A DNA stretch of 64,000 nt from Numida meleagris (taxonomy: Eukaryota; Chordata; Aves; Galliformes; Numididae): the NCBI RefSeq assembly GCF_002078875.1, contig NC_034409.1:66561015-66625014 (forward strand), read 5' to 3'. Under the pieces are notes generated by a model, which saw nothing but the letters and a program-made list of their open reading frames with translations, ran no database searches and had not been told where the DNA came from. Below, one piece after another: positions 39,372 to 51,100 of the stretch. Within the stretch, counting starts at the first letter, position 1; every line of letters begins with the position of its first letter. Position numbers and translations under genes: made by a program.

Positions 39372-39602
39372 CATGTCAGGGGGAAGTTCTTTACAGGGAG
39401 AGTGGTGAGGTGCTGGCACAAGCTACCCAGAGATGTTGGGGATGCTCTGTCCCTGGAGGTGTTCAAGGCCAGGTTGGATGGGGCCCTGGGCAATCTGGTC
39501 TAGTACCAGATCCGGAGACTGGCGGCCCTGCCTGTGTCAGAGGGTTGGAACTTGAGGATCCTTGGGATCCCTTCCAACCCAAGCCATTCTGTGATTCTGT
39601 GA
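39372..39602 (+). mobile_element. CR1 LINE, 5'-truncated 3' end
   Basis: The landmarks CATGTCAGGGGGAAGTTCTT, GAGAGTGGTGAGGTGCTGGC, GATGCTCTGTCCCTGGAGGT, TTCAAGGCCAGGTTGGATGG, GGGATCCCTTCCAACCCAAG and the terminal ATTCTGTGATTCTGTG follow CR1 order in sense orientation. Only the 3' end is present. The 5' boundary is approximate. Confidence 0.93.
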
Positions 39603-40449
39603 AGATCTTGATATACCTCTGGTGAGGTCAGATGCTTAGGATATGGTGCGTGCACAAATCCTTGCTCCAAATCATGTTTAATTTAAATTGAGCTCCTCCA
39701 TTTATTGTTGAATACCTCAGTTCCTAAAATGCAATGGCAAGAAGAGTTTGGCAGCAGGACCTTGGAGACAGGATTTACTGTCACACTGCTGGCAGTGCCT
39801 TCTCTTGCCCACCAAAGGTATCCTTAAGCCATACTTGTTTGTGCAGCTCTATTTTTGACAGTGAGGCTACAGCTTTAGCCTAAGCAAGTAGAAACAGTTC
39901 AGGATCATTTAATGAATTTTAATAGATTTTGCTGAGTTCTCAGGATCTAATCACACTTCCTAAACTTCTGTCCAAATGCTGCACTGAAAAAAAGAAGAAA
40001 TAAAACTTCCTGTACTACTCAGTAGGTAATGCACTCTTGATCTTTGACTAACAGAATCCATCAAATCCATAGGTGTAAACCTAGAATAAAATGACAGGCG
40101 TGCTGCTCTGAGTCTCAGCACTATGTGATAGTGTACTGTTATAAAACTCTTGCAGTTCTACCAAAAACACCATCTGAAATTTCAGAGTTAAATCAGTAGA
40201 TAAGAGCAAAATTTGGTCCCCACTTTTGGCATAGTATTGATTGCTTTTACTGGATAGAATAGATACTATTTGAACTTATTTTTAAAGGTATTTTTCAACA
40301 TTGCTTAGGCACAAACAGAGGCTAATGTGTCTAGCTTTCAGATAGCTTATTACCATTCAAATACTCTGTAGATAAATTATGTTAAGAGAAAAAAAAACCT
40401 GTTTCAGCTTCTGACTCATTCTAAATGGAGACTTAACTCTAAGTAATCA
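39603..40449. other. unique non-coding DNA
   Basis: No repeat, RNA gene or exon recognised. Confidence 0.65.
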
Positions 40450-40640
40450 AAATTGCTTTGGTTGTGCATAGCAGCATTAAAAGCCTTGTCCACTAATTGA
40501 GTGAAGCGGCTCCAGTGAAGCAGCCTTGCCCCCTCATTATATGATCTTGCAAGTGCTGTTTGTCATCGGCGCTTGCTGGTCTCAATCTAACTGTACTGCT
40601 GGTGCAAATTAACGGTAATTCGTTATGACATGCTGTGTCC
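40450..40640. promoter_or_regulatory. candidate conserved non-coding element
   Basis: Repeat-free stretch with CCACTAATTGAGTGAAGCGG near 40490, CTCATTATATGATC near 40533, CAAATTAACGGTAATTCG near 40605 and GTCATCGGCGC near 40562. It keeps CpGs in otherwise CpG-poor DNA. Composition-only call. Confidence 0.4.
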
Positions 40641-41139
40641 TTCCAGTGCAACAACAATATGGATCTTGTACCACCCCCACCTTTCTGTCCTTTCCTCCCC
40701 GCACCTTCCAGATCCTTTTCCCACTTCAAGATATCTCTCCTGTCTTGGCCTTCTAGCTCCTTCCCACTGACTGCTGTATCAGGGTATATTGTGGCTTGGC
40801 TGATGGACGATACTCGGTGCTCTTCCCCTGACATGTTCCAAAGAGATGTGTGTCAAACAAAAGGCAGTGCTTCCTGGCAGCTCGGGGAGTCTCCGTGCTG
40901 GTGGAGGACTTGTGCTTTGAGTGAAGCTCTGTGGCCACATGGGTGCTGGCATCAACCATCTGCAGTTCGGAAACTGTACCAGCAGCATGCTCAAGGGAGG
41001 GGGAGAGATTACTGGGTAACCCTTCAAAATCAAAGTTGGGGAATATATGTAAGGTGTTGATATTATACAGTTGCTACTGTACATAAACACTATTGTTTAT
41101 TAATTTTCTTTTTTTTTTACTTCCACCCTGGCTGCAAGA
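40641..41139. other. unique non-coding DNA
   Basis: A 141-codon plus-strand frame and overlapping minus frames cross this stretch but none resembles a known protein or has clear splice borders. I read it as non-coding. Confidence 0.5.
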
Positions 41140-41420
41140 AATGGTCTTGAGAAGCTCAGAACTCAAGAAATGTCTGCTTTACATTGCCACATTTCTTTGT
41201 CGCTTTGCAACGGACTTGCTGTTGCTTTAATAATAATCTTCCCTTCTCACCTTTTCGTTATGCTGTCCTTTTAAATTACAAACTGTATTGCAAGGGCTGT
41301 CTCCTGCTTTGCATGTATAGAGAGGTTCCTGCAAGGGAGCCCTGATTTCATCTGCGGCTTCTGTCCCAGATTCTCAGCTGGTGGCATCTGGCTGAACTCC
41401 ACTGAAGTCATTAAGTGCAT
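41140..41420. promoter_or_regulatory. candidate conserved non-coding element
   Basis: Even-composition, repeat-free DNA with TTTGTCGCTTTGCAACGGAC near 41193, GCTTTAATAATAATC near 41224, TTTTCGTTATGCTG near 41252 and GAAGTCATTAAGTGC near 41404. Motif density only. Confidence 0.33.
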
Positions 41421-42195
41421 GTGAGAGGTCTATGGCAAATCATCGTTGTTGTTATTTGCATTGCTGGAGAGAGGGATCTTCAGCAAGTTAGCCCCATTAA
41501 AGTCCAGCTCTCACAGATACACAGTCTTTCTTCATTGATTTCTCTTATTTTCATTCAAATGAAAGTGAATTATTTTCAAGCAAAATGGAATATTTTTGTT
41601 TTTACATATCCGCTTTGAAACAAAATATTTTCCCCTAAGTATTTTCCATATTTTTCCCAAAATATTTTCTGGTGGGGAAATTTGTAGAAGTTATTGCATT
41701 TTAATAGAATTTTTGTGTAAAATTTAAGCCTCTGTCACTTCTCGATTGAAAAACAAAATATTTTTTTTTTATGAGGATGCAAGAAAAGAAGTTCAGATCA
41801 AGCTCTAGATTTTTCAAAAAAAATTGTGGAAGAATTCAGTACTGGTCAAAATCAAGGTTGTGGCTCTGAGTTCCTCCTAATTAACATTAGACACTTATCT
41901 GAGATCACCAGATCTTGAAGACTGTGATCTGAACCTTTCTTTGTAGTCAGTCCGGAGAGATGCTTCTGACTATAAATGATTCAGCTCCCATCAGGGCTTT
42001 ACTGTTCATCTTTGCCACAGGGTTCTCAGGCTTGATCTTAACCTGCACAGTCGAATTTAAGTTGGTTTAGTCCTCACTTGCTAACACATTGATACTAGAA
42101 ATAATTTTTTTATTGATACTAAAAGATCCACCAGATGATCTATTATCGTTGTAATATAATGTGGACACGTCTACAATGCTATTCATCAGTAACAA
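41421..42195. other. unique non-coding DNA
   Basis: AT-rich and repeat-free as far as can be seen, with a patch of repeated AATATTTT/ATTTTCC words at 41590-41680. No gene. Confidence 0.6.
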
Positions 42196-42275
42196 GGTTA
42201 ATGCCATTACCCCTGTTCCACAGATGAGAAACCTGAAGCAAGGGAAATGACTTGACAAAGGTCAGTTACAAAAGA
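42196..42275 (-). repeat. MIR SINE fragment, antisense
   Basis: Plus-strand order CATTACCCCTGTTCCACAGA, TGAGAAACCTGAAGCA, GGGAAATGACTTGACAAAGG and TCAGTTACAAAAG follows the antisense MIR 3' half (CAGATGAGGAAACTGAGGC, then TGACTTGCCCAAGGTCA) with modest divergence. MIR is an ancient amniote SINE, so its survival at this level is plausible in a slowly evolving stretch. Confidence 0.7.
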
Positions 42276-45170
42276 CATGTTTCTGCTCCTATCCACCCCT
42301 TCAGTCTCACGTTATTAGGAGAGAACAAAAGCAAGGTTTTCTTTACCCTTAAGTCCCAGAGTTGTGTTTTTATATGTTAGACTTTCAGCTAAATTAGATC
42401 TTTCCCCTGTAGATTCAAAGCTTGAAAATGTGATTTTTTTAGTGGTCCAAAGCCAAGTAAGTAATCTCGTACAAGATTTCTTGTATCAAATGTCATTGTA
42501 CCTTATTCCTAATCGTGTTGTTTTGGGGTTCTGAATCTACTACACCCTAAAATATTTCTTATTGTTGTGAAAATTATTTCACGTGCGAGAGTTGAGGTAA
42601 ATACTTCAGAGACTGTGTCCTTGTAGATGTGCCGTTGAAGAAGGCAAGGTGAGGACTTCTGGCCACAGAGAAGGGGGTTACCTTCCTCAGGTTCGTGGTG
42701 TGCCCCATTTGTGGCACCAATGCAAAGTATCTCCTGTGCTATGGGGAAATAACATCTTACACGCACAGTGCAAACATTATCTGTGATACAGCCAAAATGA
42801 TTGTTAGAGACACTTCACGAACAGTCTGGAGAAAAGGATGAGAACTCTTTAAACAATTTTTTGGAAAAAAAAGTATCTTAATTTTGCTGCTTCAGAAGAG
42901 TAGACTTCTCAAGATACTTAATTCTTTGCCAACTGTCGTATCACCTTTCCACTGAAAGCAACAACAGAAGTCCTACTGATTTCATTATTGCAGGTTCAAG
43001 CTCCAGGTATTGGAGAGTGCTTGCATACTCAATGCAAAGAACTTTGGGTTCTTTGAACTGGGAAAAAATATCTTTAATTTAGATTATATATAATCATTCT
43101 TTATTAGAGCTTTAACTTGGTTAAGTATAATCAGGTAGCTATTCTATAATTTAAATGGCCGGTGATTGTTATTTGATAATAACAACTTACAATTATTTAG
43201 TGCTGTATATCCCAAAGGGATCCCAGAGGACTTTAAAGACTCAACAATAAAATGCACAACAAAGTAAACATTAATTACAATTACACCATTACTATAAAGT
43301 ATGAGGATATTAAAAATCTGGCAGTCTGTGGCTTGCTTCTGCTCTCATTTGAATTCATTAGCCAAGCTCACCCAGAGTGCAAATGGATTATTAGTGGTTC
43401 TGCCATATCCGATTTAAGAAATGTTCTGTATGAGTATTTCAGTTAGAGCAGGGAAGGGCAGAAAAGGGTGTAAATACTCTTCAGAGGTTGCCTACAAATG
43501 AGCTCCACTCATATGAGTTGTTTGAGTGGGATGTTATTTCTGAACTCTGTCAAGCCCCTTGAACTCATCCCTCTTGTGTTCAGGTGATCGTTTTACTGTG
43601 TTAGGCTCTGCAAGACTGGTTCCTTGTTAGTGGGAAGGAGGAAAACAGGCTATCTTGCAAATGCCACATGCTTATAATGCCAGAATGAAAAGTGATTGTG
43701 CTCTGTACAAACTGCTCTCCTTCTCCTGTTTTACATAAGCTATGAAATAATTTGAACTTCAATCATTTTATTGTTATCCTTGAGTTATCAATGTTGACAC
43801 CTCACTGAGGTGAGTAGAACAGTTTATACCTCTTGAGGTGCTCTTCCACCTCTTTTGTAGATTCGAGTGTCCAGCTTTGCACTTTCTTTTCTTGAATGCA
43901 TATTGGCAATGCGGAAGAAAAAGATAAAAGCTTGAGGGATAGTTACGTGTTATGCTGTACCATCTCAGATGTCCTGATGGTTCCTAAACCTGCAGATGGG
44001 AGCTGGAGACCCACTGCAGTGGGCGCTTCGTGGGAAAGGTGCAGGAAGGTAACCCTTGCTGTTAAGAGTTCACTATCTAGGACCCGCAAAACATACAGAA
44101 TGAGAATCACAGAACTGTTTGGGAGGAAAACTGCTGAAGTGACGGGACTCCTTTCAGAGTAAAGTGTTGCTTACCACAGAAATACAGCCAGGAAGCGTGA
44201 TGCTGTTTCTTGGGATGGTTAATACAGGTGGTTTGCTTCCTATTGTTCCTTTTCTGATGTGTAATGAAGTCTAGCCCAATCCTGAAAGATTCCCAGAACC
44301 CTATGAATTCCTCATGAATTATGAAGTTTTTCAGCAGTCAAGACAAGTTGTTTGCACCAGAAGATAAAGATAGACCACTTGTAAAACAAGTATTGGGATG
44401 TCAGAGAGAATATGTAAATTACTTTTTTTAAACTGGTTTGCACAATTTCTCGTCCATCAAGATGGTTTTCAGTTTCTGAAAATATTAGTCTGCCTTGGCT
44501 TTTGGCCACAGCATATGAAAACACTTCATTTCTTCTTAAAATCCTTCTTCTTTCTTCATCTCAGAACTTTCCTTCAGTTTCCGTTTTTCTTTTAACACTC
44601 TTAATCATTGTGTGAAAGTTGTTCACTGATAGACTCTTGTTTTTCAGATTTGTAATGAAGCATGAGGGATTTTTACATTTCTGTGGTGAAAGTTTTGCAT
44701 GGGTCTTACTGTAAACCTTTCATGTTTTTAATTTGCTTATTTCTGGGAGATGGAAGAAAGGGAAATGGTGACTTGCAGACAAGTTTTCTGCTCAATTTCC
44801 TCTATGCAAAGGGTGATAACCCTCCAGTACAGATGGTGCTATGACCAAGAAGCTGAGCCTAATTTATGGTCATAAGTAGATCCACTTGTGGCGTTTTGAC
44901 TTATTTGTAATCTGCAAGAAACCGGTTATAATATGGTTAGGAGTTTCATCACTGAGTGAAGTAGAACAAACACACTTAAGGAAATATGCAGGTAGAACCT
45001 GTGGAAGCTCCCACTCTCTTCTGCACAGATTTGTGGATCCCAGCTCTCAAAGTGAGCATGGTGTTTTGACATATCGTTCTGATATCGTCTGCAGCCAAGC
45101 ATTGGGGATCCAAGCACACATAGGAAAGTGCTATGAAAGTGTTGTCTCTTTGTTAGCTATATTCTGTAAT
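42276..45170. other. unique non-coding region
   Basis: No gene recognised. A possible ancient dispersed repeat lies at about 43165-43265. Frames are at most 88-101 codons and match nothing. Confidence 0.6.
43165..43265. repeat. possible ancient dispersed repeat
   Basis: The order AATAACAACTTACAATTATT, TAGTGCTGTATATCCCAAAG, GGATCCCAGAGGACTTTAAA resembles a widespread old vertebrate repeat with a TTTATATAGCGC core and a CAAAGCGCTTTA tail. The family name is uncertain to me. Confidence 0.3.
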
Positions 45171-46330
45171 AGATTGATAGAATTGTTTTAGTTGGAATGT
45201 CTTCGAAGGTCAATGAACAGGGACAGCTACAGCTAGAGTTAATTGTCCAGCCTGACCTTGAATATCTCCAGGGACAGAGCATCCACCACCTCTCTGGGCA
45301 GCCTGTTCCAGTGCTTCACTACCCATATTGTAGAAATGTTTTTCCTTATATCCAATCTAAATCTTTCCTTTTTTAGACTGAAACCATTTCCCCTTGTCCT
45401 ATCACTGCAGATTCTGCTGAAGAGTCTTTCTTATGGCCCCTGTTTAGATACTGAAAGGCTGCTATCAGGTCTCCCCAGAGCCTTCTCTTCTCCAGGCTGA
45501 GCAGTACCAGCTCTCTCAGCCTATTCTCATAAGGGAGGTGTTCCATCCCTGGGATCATTTGTGTGTCCCTCCTCTGGACGTGCTCCAACAGGTCCATGTC
45601 TCTCCTGTACTGAGAATTCTACATCTGGGCACAATGCTCCAGGTCAGATCTCACCTCACAGCACACGTTGGCGTCATCTGCAAACTTGCTGAGGATGCAC
45701 TTGATCCCACTGCTGATGTCATTGATGAAGATACTAAAGAGAATCTGTCCCAGTACTGACCCCTTGAGGGACACCACTTGTCACTGATCTCCATCCAGAC
45801 ATTGAGCCACTGACCACCACTCTCTGGGTATGATTTTGCAACCAGTTCCTTGTCCATTGAACAGTTCCACCCATCAAATCCATATCTTTCTGATTTGGAG
45901 AGAAGGATGTTGTAGGGGACTGTGTCAAAGGCCTTACTGAAATTCATATAGTTGACATCAGTGGCTCTGGCGTTATCCACTGATGCAGTTACACCATCAT
46001 CAAAGGCCCCTAGGTTGGTCAAGCAGGATTTGCCCTTGGTGAAGCCGTGCTTGTTGTCTCATATTGCCTCCTTCTCTTTCATGTGCATTAGCATAGCTTC
46101 CAGGAGGATCTGTTTCATGATCTTCCCTGGCCCAGAGGTGAGGCAGACAGGTCAGTAATTCCCTGAGTTGCCCTTTCTACCCTTCTTAAAAATGAGTGTG
46201 ATGTTGCCTTTTTTCCAGACACTAGGGACTTCATCTGACTCCCATGACTTTTCAAATACTGTTGAAAGTGGCTTGGTGACTGCACCAGCCAATTCCCTCT
46301 GGACTTTAAATGGTGTGATTCCTAATTTGA
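45171..46330 (-). mobile_element. CR1 LINE with decayed reverse transcriptase, antisense
   Basis: The 3' end (plus-strand ATAGAATTGTTTTAGTTGGA at 45177) leads into the reverse-transcriptase part of the CR1 pol gene read on the minus strand. From the N-terminal side the visible pieces are ELAGAVTKPLSTVFEKSW and WKKGNITLIFKKGRKGNSGN (46152-46358), then a stretch with [10 protein letters not shown], then [17 protein letters not shown] (about 45894-45944), then the FADD catalytic box at 45673-45684. Stops and frame changes break the gene. Motif A has Asn where the family has Asp (codon 45942-45944). The element lacks ORF1, the endonuclease and most of the 5' half. It is the longest CR1 here. Confidence 0.9.
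45651..46022 (-). pseudogene. CR1 reverse transcriptase fragment
   Basis: A 124-codon minus-strand frame inside the CR1. Its first half carries reverse-transcriptase palm motif A ([11 protein letters not shown], catalytic Asp replaced by Asn) and YGFDGWN. After a frame change the FADD box lies in another frame near 45673-45684. A second remnant of the same domain lies at 46152-46358. These are remains of one gene and cannot make an active enzyme. Confidence 0.85.
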
Positions 46331-48122
46331 ATATAGGGACTGAACTTGTGATTATCAAAGTCCACTTAGGGGAGCAGGAACAGAACTTCTTCTTTCACTT
46401 TTATAAACATAAATCTCTACAGTTTGAGATTAAATAGATTTCCCTAGATTACTGGAGTAACCCTACCTTCTCTGTGCCTGGAAATCATCTACTAAAAAGT
46501 GAGAAAATGCATGTATAAGTATGTGACAAAGATGTCACAAAATGTGACTAGCTTTGCTGCAAGAATCATCAGAAATGCTGGGATTTTGTGGCATAAATGT
46601 GGAAATTAAAGGGAAACTAAATGGAATTGATTTTTTATTTACAATAAAAACTGATAATATTCAAGTCAGTTGAAATCATGGTGGTTATGACATATACACA
46701 GTGTGATAATTGCAGTGATTCTAGAAATAAATAAGGAAAATGTAAGAAAGGTGAGCTCAGGTCAGAGCTTTAATTTTTATCAAGGTTTATGTTTTTTGAA
46801 GAAGCGCAGTGTGCACTACGCATAAGTAAAGACAATGCATTAGTGAAAGGAGGTATCTGAAAGAAAGTAGTCTTCATTTATGAGAGCGTGAAACCTGAAA
46901 AGAAACTGCTACTTTCACACTGTCATTTACAAAACTCATGTTGAGAAAGTGTCAGTTGTTAGTCCAAGAAAAGTACTGCATGACTTCTAGTGTAAGTGGC
47001 TCTGGGCTTAATTTTGTACCATTTGGAATCGTTTTGTCAAGACTCAAAGAAAGAGAAATACAAGTGAACAGGAAAGTCCTGGGATTTCATTATGGAATTT
47101 TTTTTTTTCAAAATTCTTGTACAAAATACCTTTAAAATGTTGAAGAAGTAGATTAGAACTCAAATTGAGTGTGGGATACAATTGGGAATTATTATTACTG
47201 CATATTCTATACAGCGTTTTCTTTATGTGTTTATAGTGTGTAGAAAGTAGAAATAATAGCTGATTAGTAGTCTTGACTTAGAGCATTCTGTTTCTTCTCC
47301 ATATTGGATAAATCTCCTACTGATGGATCAATCGTTTAATCAATATACTAATGTGGCCTTCAGCAGTATAGTATCTGAGTGCCTCCCAGTGTTGGAACAC
47401 TCAATAATGCTTAGTTTTTCTCCAGTTACTCTGTTCTCTTTAATTTGATTTTGTTCCTAGTTTCATGGATGTAAATCTAAAACTACTCCATTGATTTTGC
47501 TGGAACAAGCAAGGGTTCATGATCTCAAAGAGCAGAATCTAACCCTCTGCTTGAAATTCTCCAGCTGTATACTTCAATTGCTCAAACAATATTTCTTGAA
47601 TTTATTAATCTGGTCTCCCATTTGTTCTCTCTGTTCCTGCTGTGTCATTTTTTCTTCTCCTGCTTCAGGTACAATCTGAAGTTCTCTGAATTTACTGTCA
47701 CTTTTTCTATCAAGTTCAGGGGACAATTCTTCTGTTTCCCACTTGGCTCTCTCCTTTTTTCCCCTCTGCAGACCGGGAAGTTTCCTGCGTGAGATTTTAT
47801 CTGCCTCAGTAGCAACTTAGAATTGCATGCATCCCTACAGTTCTGTGACTAAGCACCTCACTGCACTAATCCCCGTCTTTTCACCATTGCCTCCATCTCT
47901 TCTACACACTGCATGTCTTGCTCTCATATGTGGCATCTCACATTCTAGGGAGAGGTTTGCCAAGTGTATGACCTGGGTTCTGTGAAAATGGAATGCAGAA
48001 CGCCCACTTACTTCTTTGAGATTTTTACTGAGGATAAAACTCCATAGTGAATATAAAAAAGATTTTGAATGAGATAATTGTGGCTCTTCCTTTGATATTT
48101 TTTTCTTTTCTCTCCCCTTCAG
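46331..48122. other. unique non-coding DNA
   Basis: AT-rich DNA next to the CR1. No repeat or exon recognised until the acceptor-like tract at about 48100-48122. Confidence 0.6.
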
Positions 48123-48185
48123 TGTTACAAGTAGAAGAAAATAAAAAGAAGAGAAGCTGAGAATTTAAACTGGGAGACTTGGCAG
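48123..48185 (+). other. candidate non-coding (lncRNA or UTR) exon
   Basis: A strong acceptor (a pyrimidine tract TTTTTTCTTTTCTCTCCCC then TTCAG, ending at 48122) precedes 63 nt that end at a near-consensus donor, GGCAG|GTAAGA at 48181-48191. All three frames contain a stop, so if spliced it is an untranslated or lncRNA exon. Nothing else ties it to a transcript, so it may be a chance pair of sites. Confidence 0.3.
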
Positions 48186-51100
48186 GTAAGAGGTGTGTTT
48201 TGCCTTTGCTGGGCAGGGTGTCTCTGGAAGTGCTGTTGAGAGCTGGCAGCAGGTTGGCTCAGCTCTGGGAGATGAGGCTGGCCAGGACCTGCAAAAGTTT
48301 GGGCTCAGATTCCTGCTCCTTGGCAGGATTTCTTGTGTCACTGTGGGCAAGCTCTTTGTTTTGCTGGATCTTCACCTGCAATGGGGCAGAACTGCTTCCT
48401 TGTTTTGGGAGGGTGGGTTGGGGAGCAATGAGTAATTGCGAGAAAGGAGAAAAATTTAATGAGAGGCTACAATAGGTGAAGGTGCTTGAGAGGTACTTGG
48501 AAAGAGATGCCTGGGTCAGGAGTGACAACTGCATGGTGTGGCGTACTGGGTTGTGGTTTGAAGCCTTTTAAGAAATGTTTTAGTAAGTTCCTTCTGTGAT
48601 ATCTGTAACTTTATTGCATTTGCTTACTGGAAGACTCATTTGATTACTTTAGTCTCGTTTCCTGTTCTACATGGTTTTTAAATAGAGTGGAGGTGAAATA
48701 TGGTATTATCAAGATGCAACTCTTTCATATAAGAAGTTGTACTGAAAGCACAATAACAACTTCGGAAAGCCAAGGTCTTGGTGAACCACAGTTCTGTCAG
48801 GGCTCACTTGAGGCAGATCTAAGGACAAAAAGCTTTTGTCCCTGACAAAATCCCTAGCCAGGCTGCCAGATCACCAACCTTCCTCCAAAGCTTCAAGTGC
48901 TGGAGCTCTTACAGAGAACCAGCTCGAAGAATTGCAAGCATCATATTCTTTAACCTTGTTCTTGGAAAAAAGTTGTACCATTTCCAAAACATTCAGCCTG
49001 AGGCAGTCATGCTTCATAGATAAGTCAGACAAAATGGCAAAATATTGGCTGAGTATGAACAACTGCAGGTAGTTGTTTAATCGCTTGTGTCAAGTGATCT
49101 TAATAACAGGTGTAGCTACTGCTCCAGTCAATTACATAAATTGTCCTGCACTCTTTCCTGGGTTCTTACTGAGGCAAAGTTATTGATATGTAAGAACTGC
49201 CTGAGTGAAGTTTGAGGTTTTGGCCTTATAACTGTCTTAAAAGATAGAGCTTAAATAAGCAGTGAGTGATGTATTCATGCTTTTATGCCTTCTCTGCATT
49301 TCCCACACTAGCAAGAATTTTTGGTTTGCCTCCCCCCAGCACATCTGTGAGAATACATTTTAATTTTAATATTCAGACATCTGGAAGGTGTCAATAACAC
49401 CAAAACGAGTATTGCCCTGTTTGAAATTCCCTGCTGGGTCCACCTATCCTGCTTTGTCTGATGCAGGGATAACAAGATATGTGGGGCAGCAAGTGCCTCT
49501 GCCTCTACTGTGCACAGTGCTTTGCATTGCAGCACTACGCTGCATTTTGGAGGAGGCTTCCAGGAACACAATGTGAGAAATACCTCACTCCTGGGATTGA
49601 AAGCTCCCAAGCACAGAGAGCAAGCTTGGCATAAAGTCAGAGGTCAAAAAAATTCAGATAAATACATCCTGTATATCATATATTAATATATACATTGTGT
49701 AGCCATCATACATATTAAAATCTCAATAAATCATTTGCTAATCTGAAATAATTTGGCCCCTAATGATTGTGAGAAAACTGCAGCATTATAAAGACAGATT
49801 TTTAGTTACAAAAGTTTTGGTCTGAGAATGAACTATTTCTGTTTTTATTGTGGATGTCATTAATAGGTCTCTAACAAGCTGTACGTGAAGATGATTAGGC
49901 CTGTATTGTTTGGTTTAGAAGAATTTATTTTCAGGGTTTGAATGTTTGTTGTGTTTTGTAGTTTTTTTTTTTTAATTTGTGAGTGGTTTCTCGGTTTCTC
50001 GACATTTTCAAAACCATATAATGGCATCTGGTTTCTGCTGTGAAGTTACATCATTTCAGAGCAAACCAATGTACTCCATCAGGCTGTCTCCCTGTGTATG
50101 CTGCGTCATATGTTTAGCATTAAGGATCAGTTTCTGTGCTTTCTTCATAACAGTTTAGATGTCTGTAAGGAACTGGTAGTTAAAGTATGGCAGACTTCAG
50201 ATAATTCTTCAGCCTCAGCCTCTGTTTCCACTGCCTTTGATCAGGGTATATTCAACTCAAATATTTATAAATTAACTTTTCACATGCTCCTTTTGATTTT
50301 CATAGATATGCTTATCCACACACTGGAGAAGTAGACTTCTTATTATAGTTCCTGAGCCTATAAACATTGTTATTGTAAATACTAATCAATTTTGGACTCT
50401 GTGAGGAAATACGAAAACATGGGTCTCACTACTAAGAAAGTGCAATTCAGGTGATAACAAGTGGTGTGGAAAGGGTGAAGAAGAGACAGCTGTCAAATAC
50501 ATCATGTTCAGTTACATACAAAGGTACATATATATATATATATATCCATGTTTATTCCTGCAGTTTAATTTAACGTCCTTTCTTTGTCATATTAAAAATA
50601 TGACTGTAGAAAAATAATCTTAAAAAAATTTGAACCATGTGGCTGAACCTGTCTTACTGATGAGAATAAAAAGCAGCCAGAAACTGAAAGGGGGTGAAGG
50701 GTATAGTATTTTTTCTGGATAAATTGTCTTAAAGTCATTAAAAACAAATTATTCAACCTTTTTACCAAAGGAAGTATATTTTTAATGACTTTTCCCTATA
50801 TATGATTTTGAGAAAGAGGGGGATATAAGAGCTGCAGAAACTCTCTCCATGCAGTTGTGGTAAGTTACATCAAATCTGCAATTTGCCATTGGGATAGACA
50901 TTGTACGCTGGAGAGCATAACTTCATGAGGCAATGAAAAGGAGTTAGTCTGAGGTTGCTTGCTTGCCTCAGAGTTTGCTTCTGGTTTGGTAAATAATGTA
51001 GGTGTGCTCGGGGAAACTCTCATCTTGATCCCACTTTATTTTGTATCTATGGTTTTGGTTAACCTGAAAATCCGAGTCTGTGCGGCAATGGTGGGAAGTG

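Noticed and set aside
40635..41060. A 141-codon plus-strand frame with overlapping minus-strand frames
   Set aside because: Several overlapping frames on both strands point to a stop-poor patch. No domain or splice borders were found.
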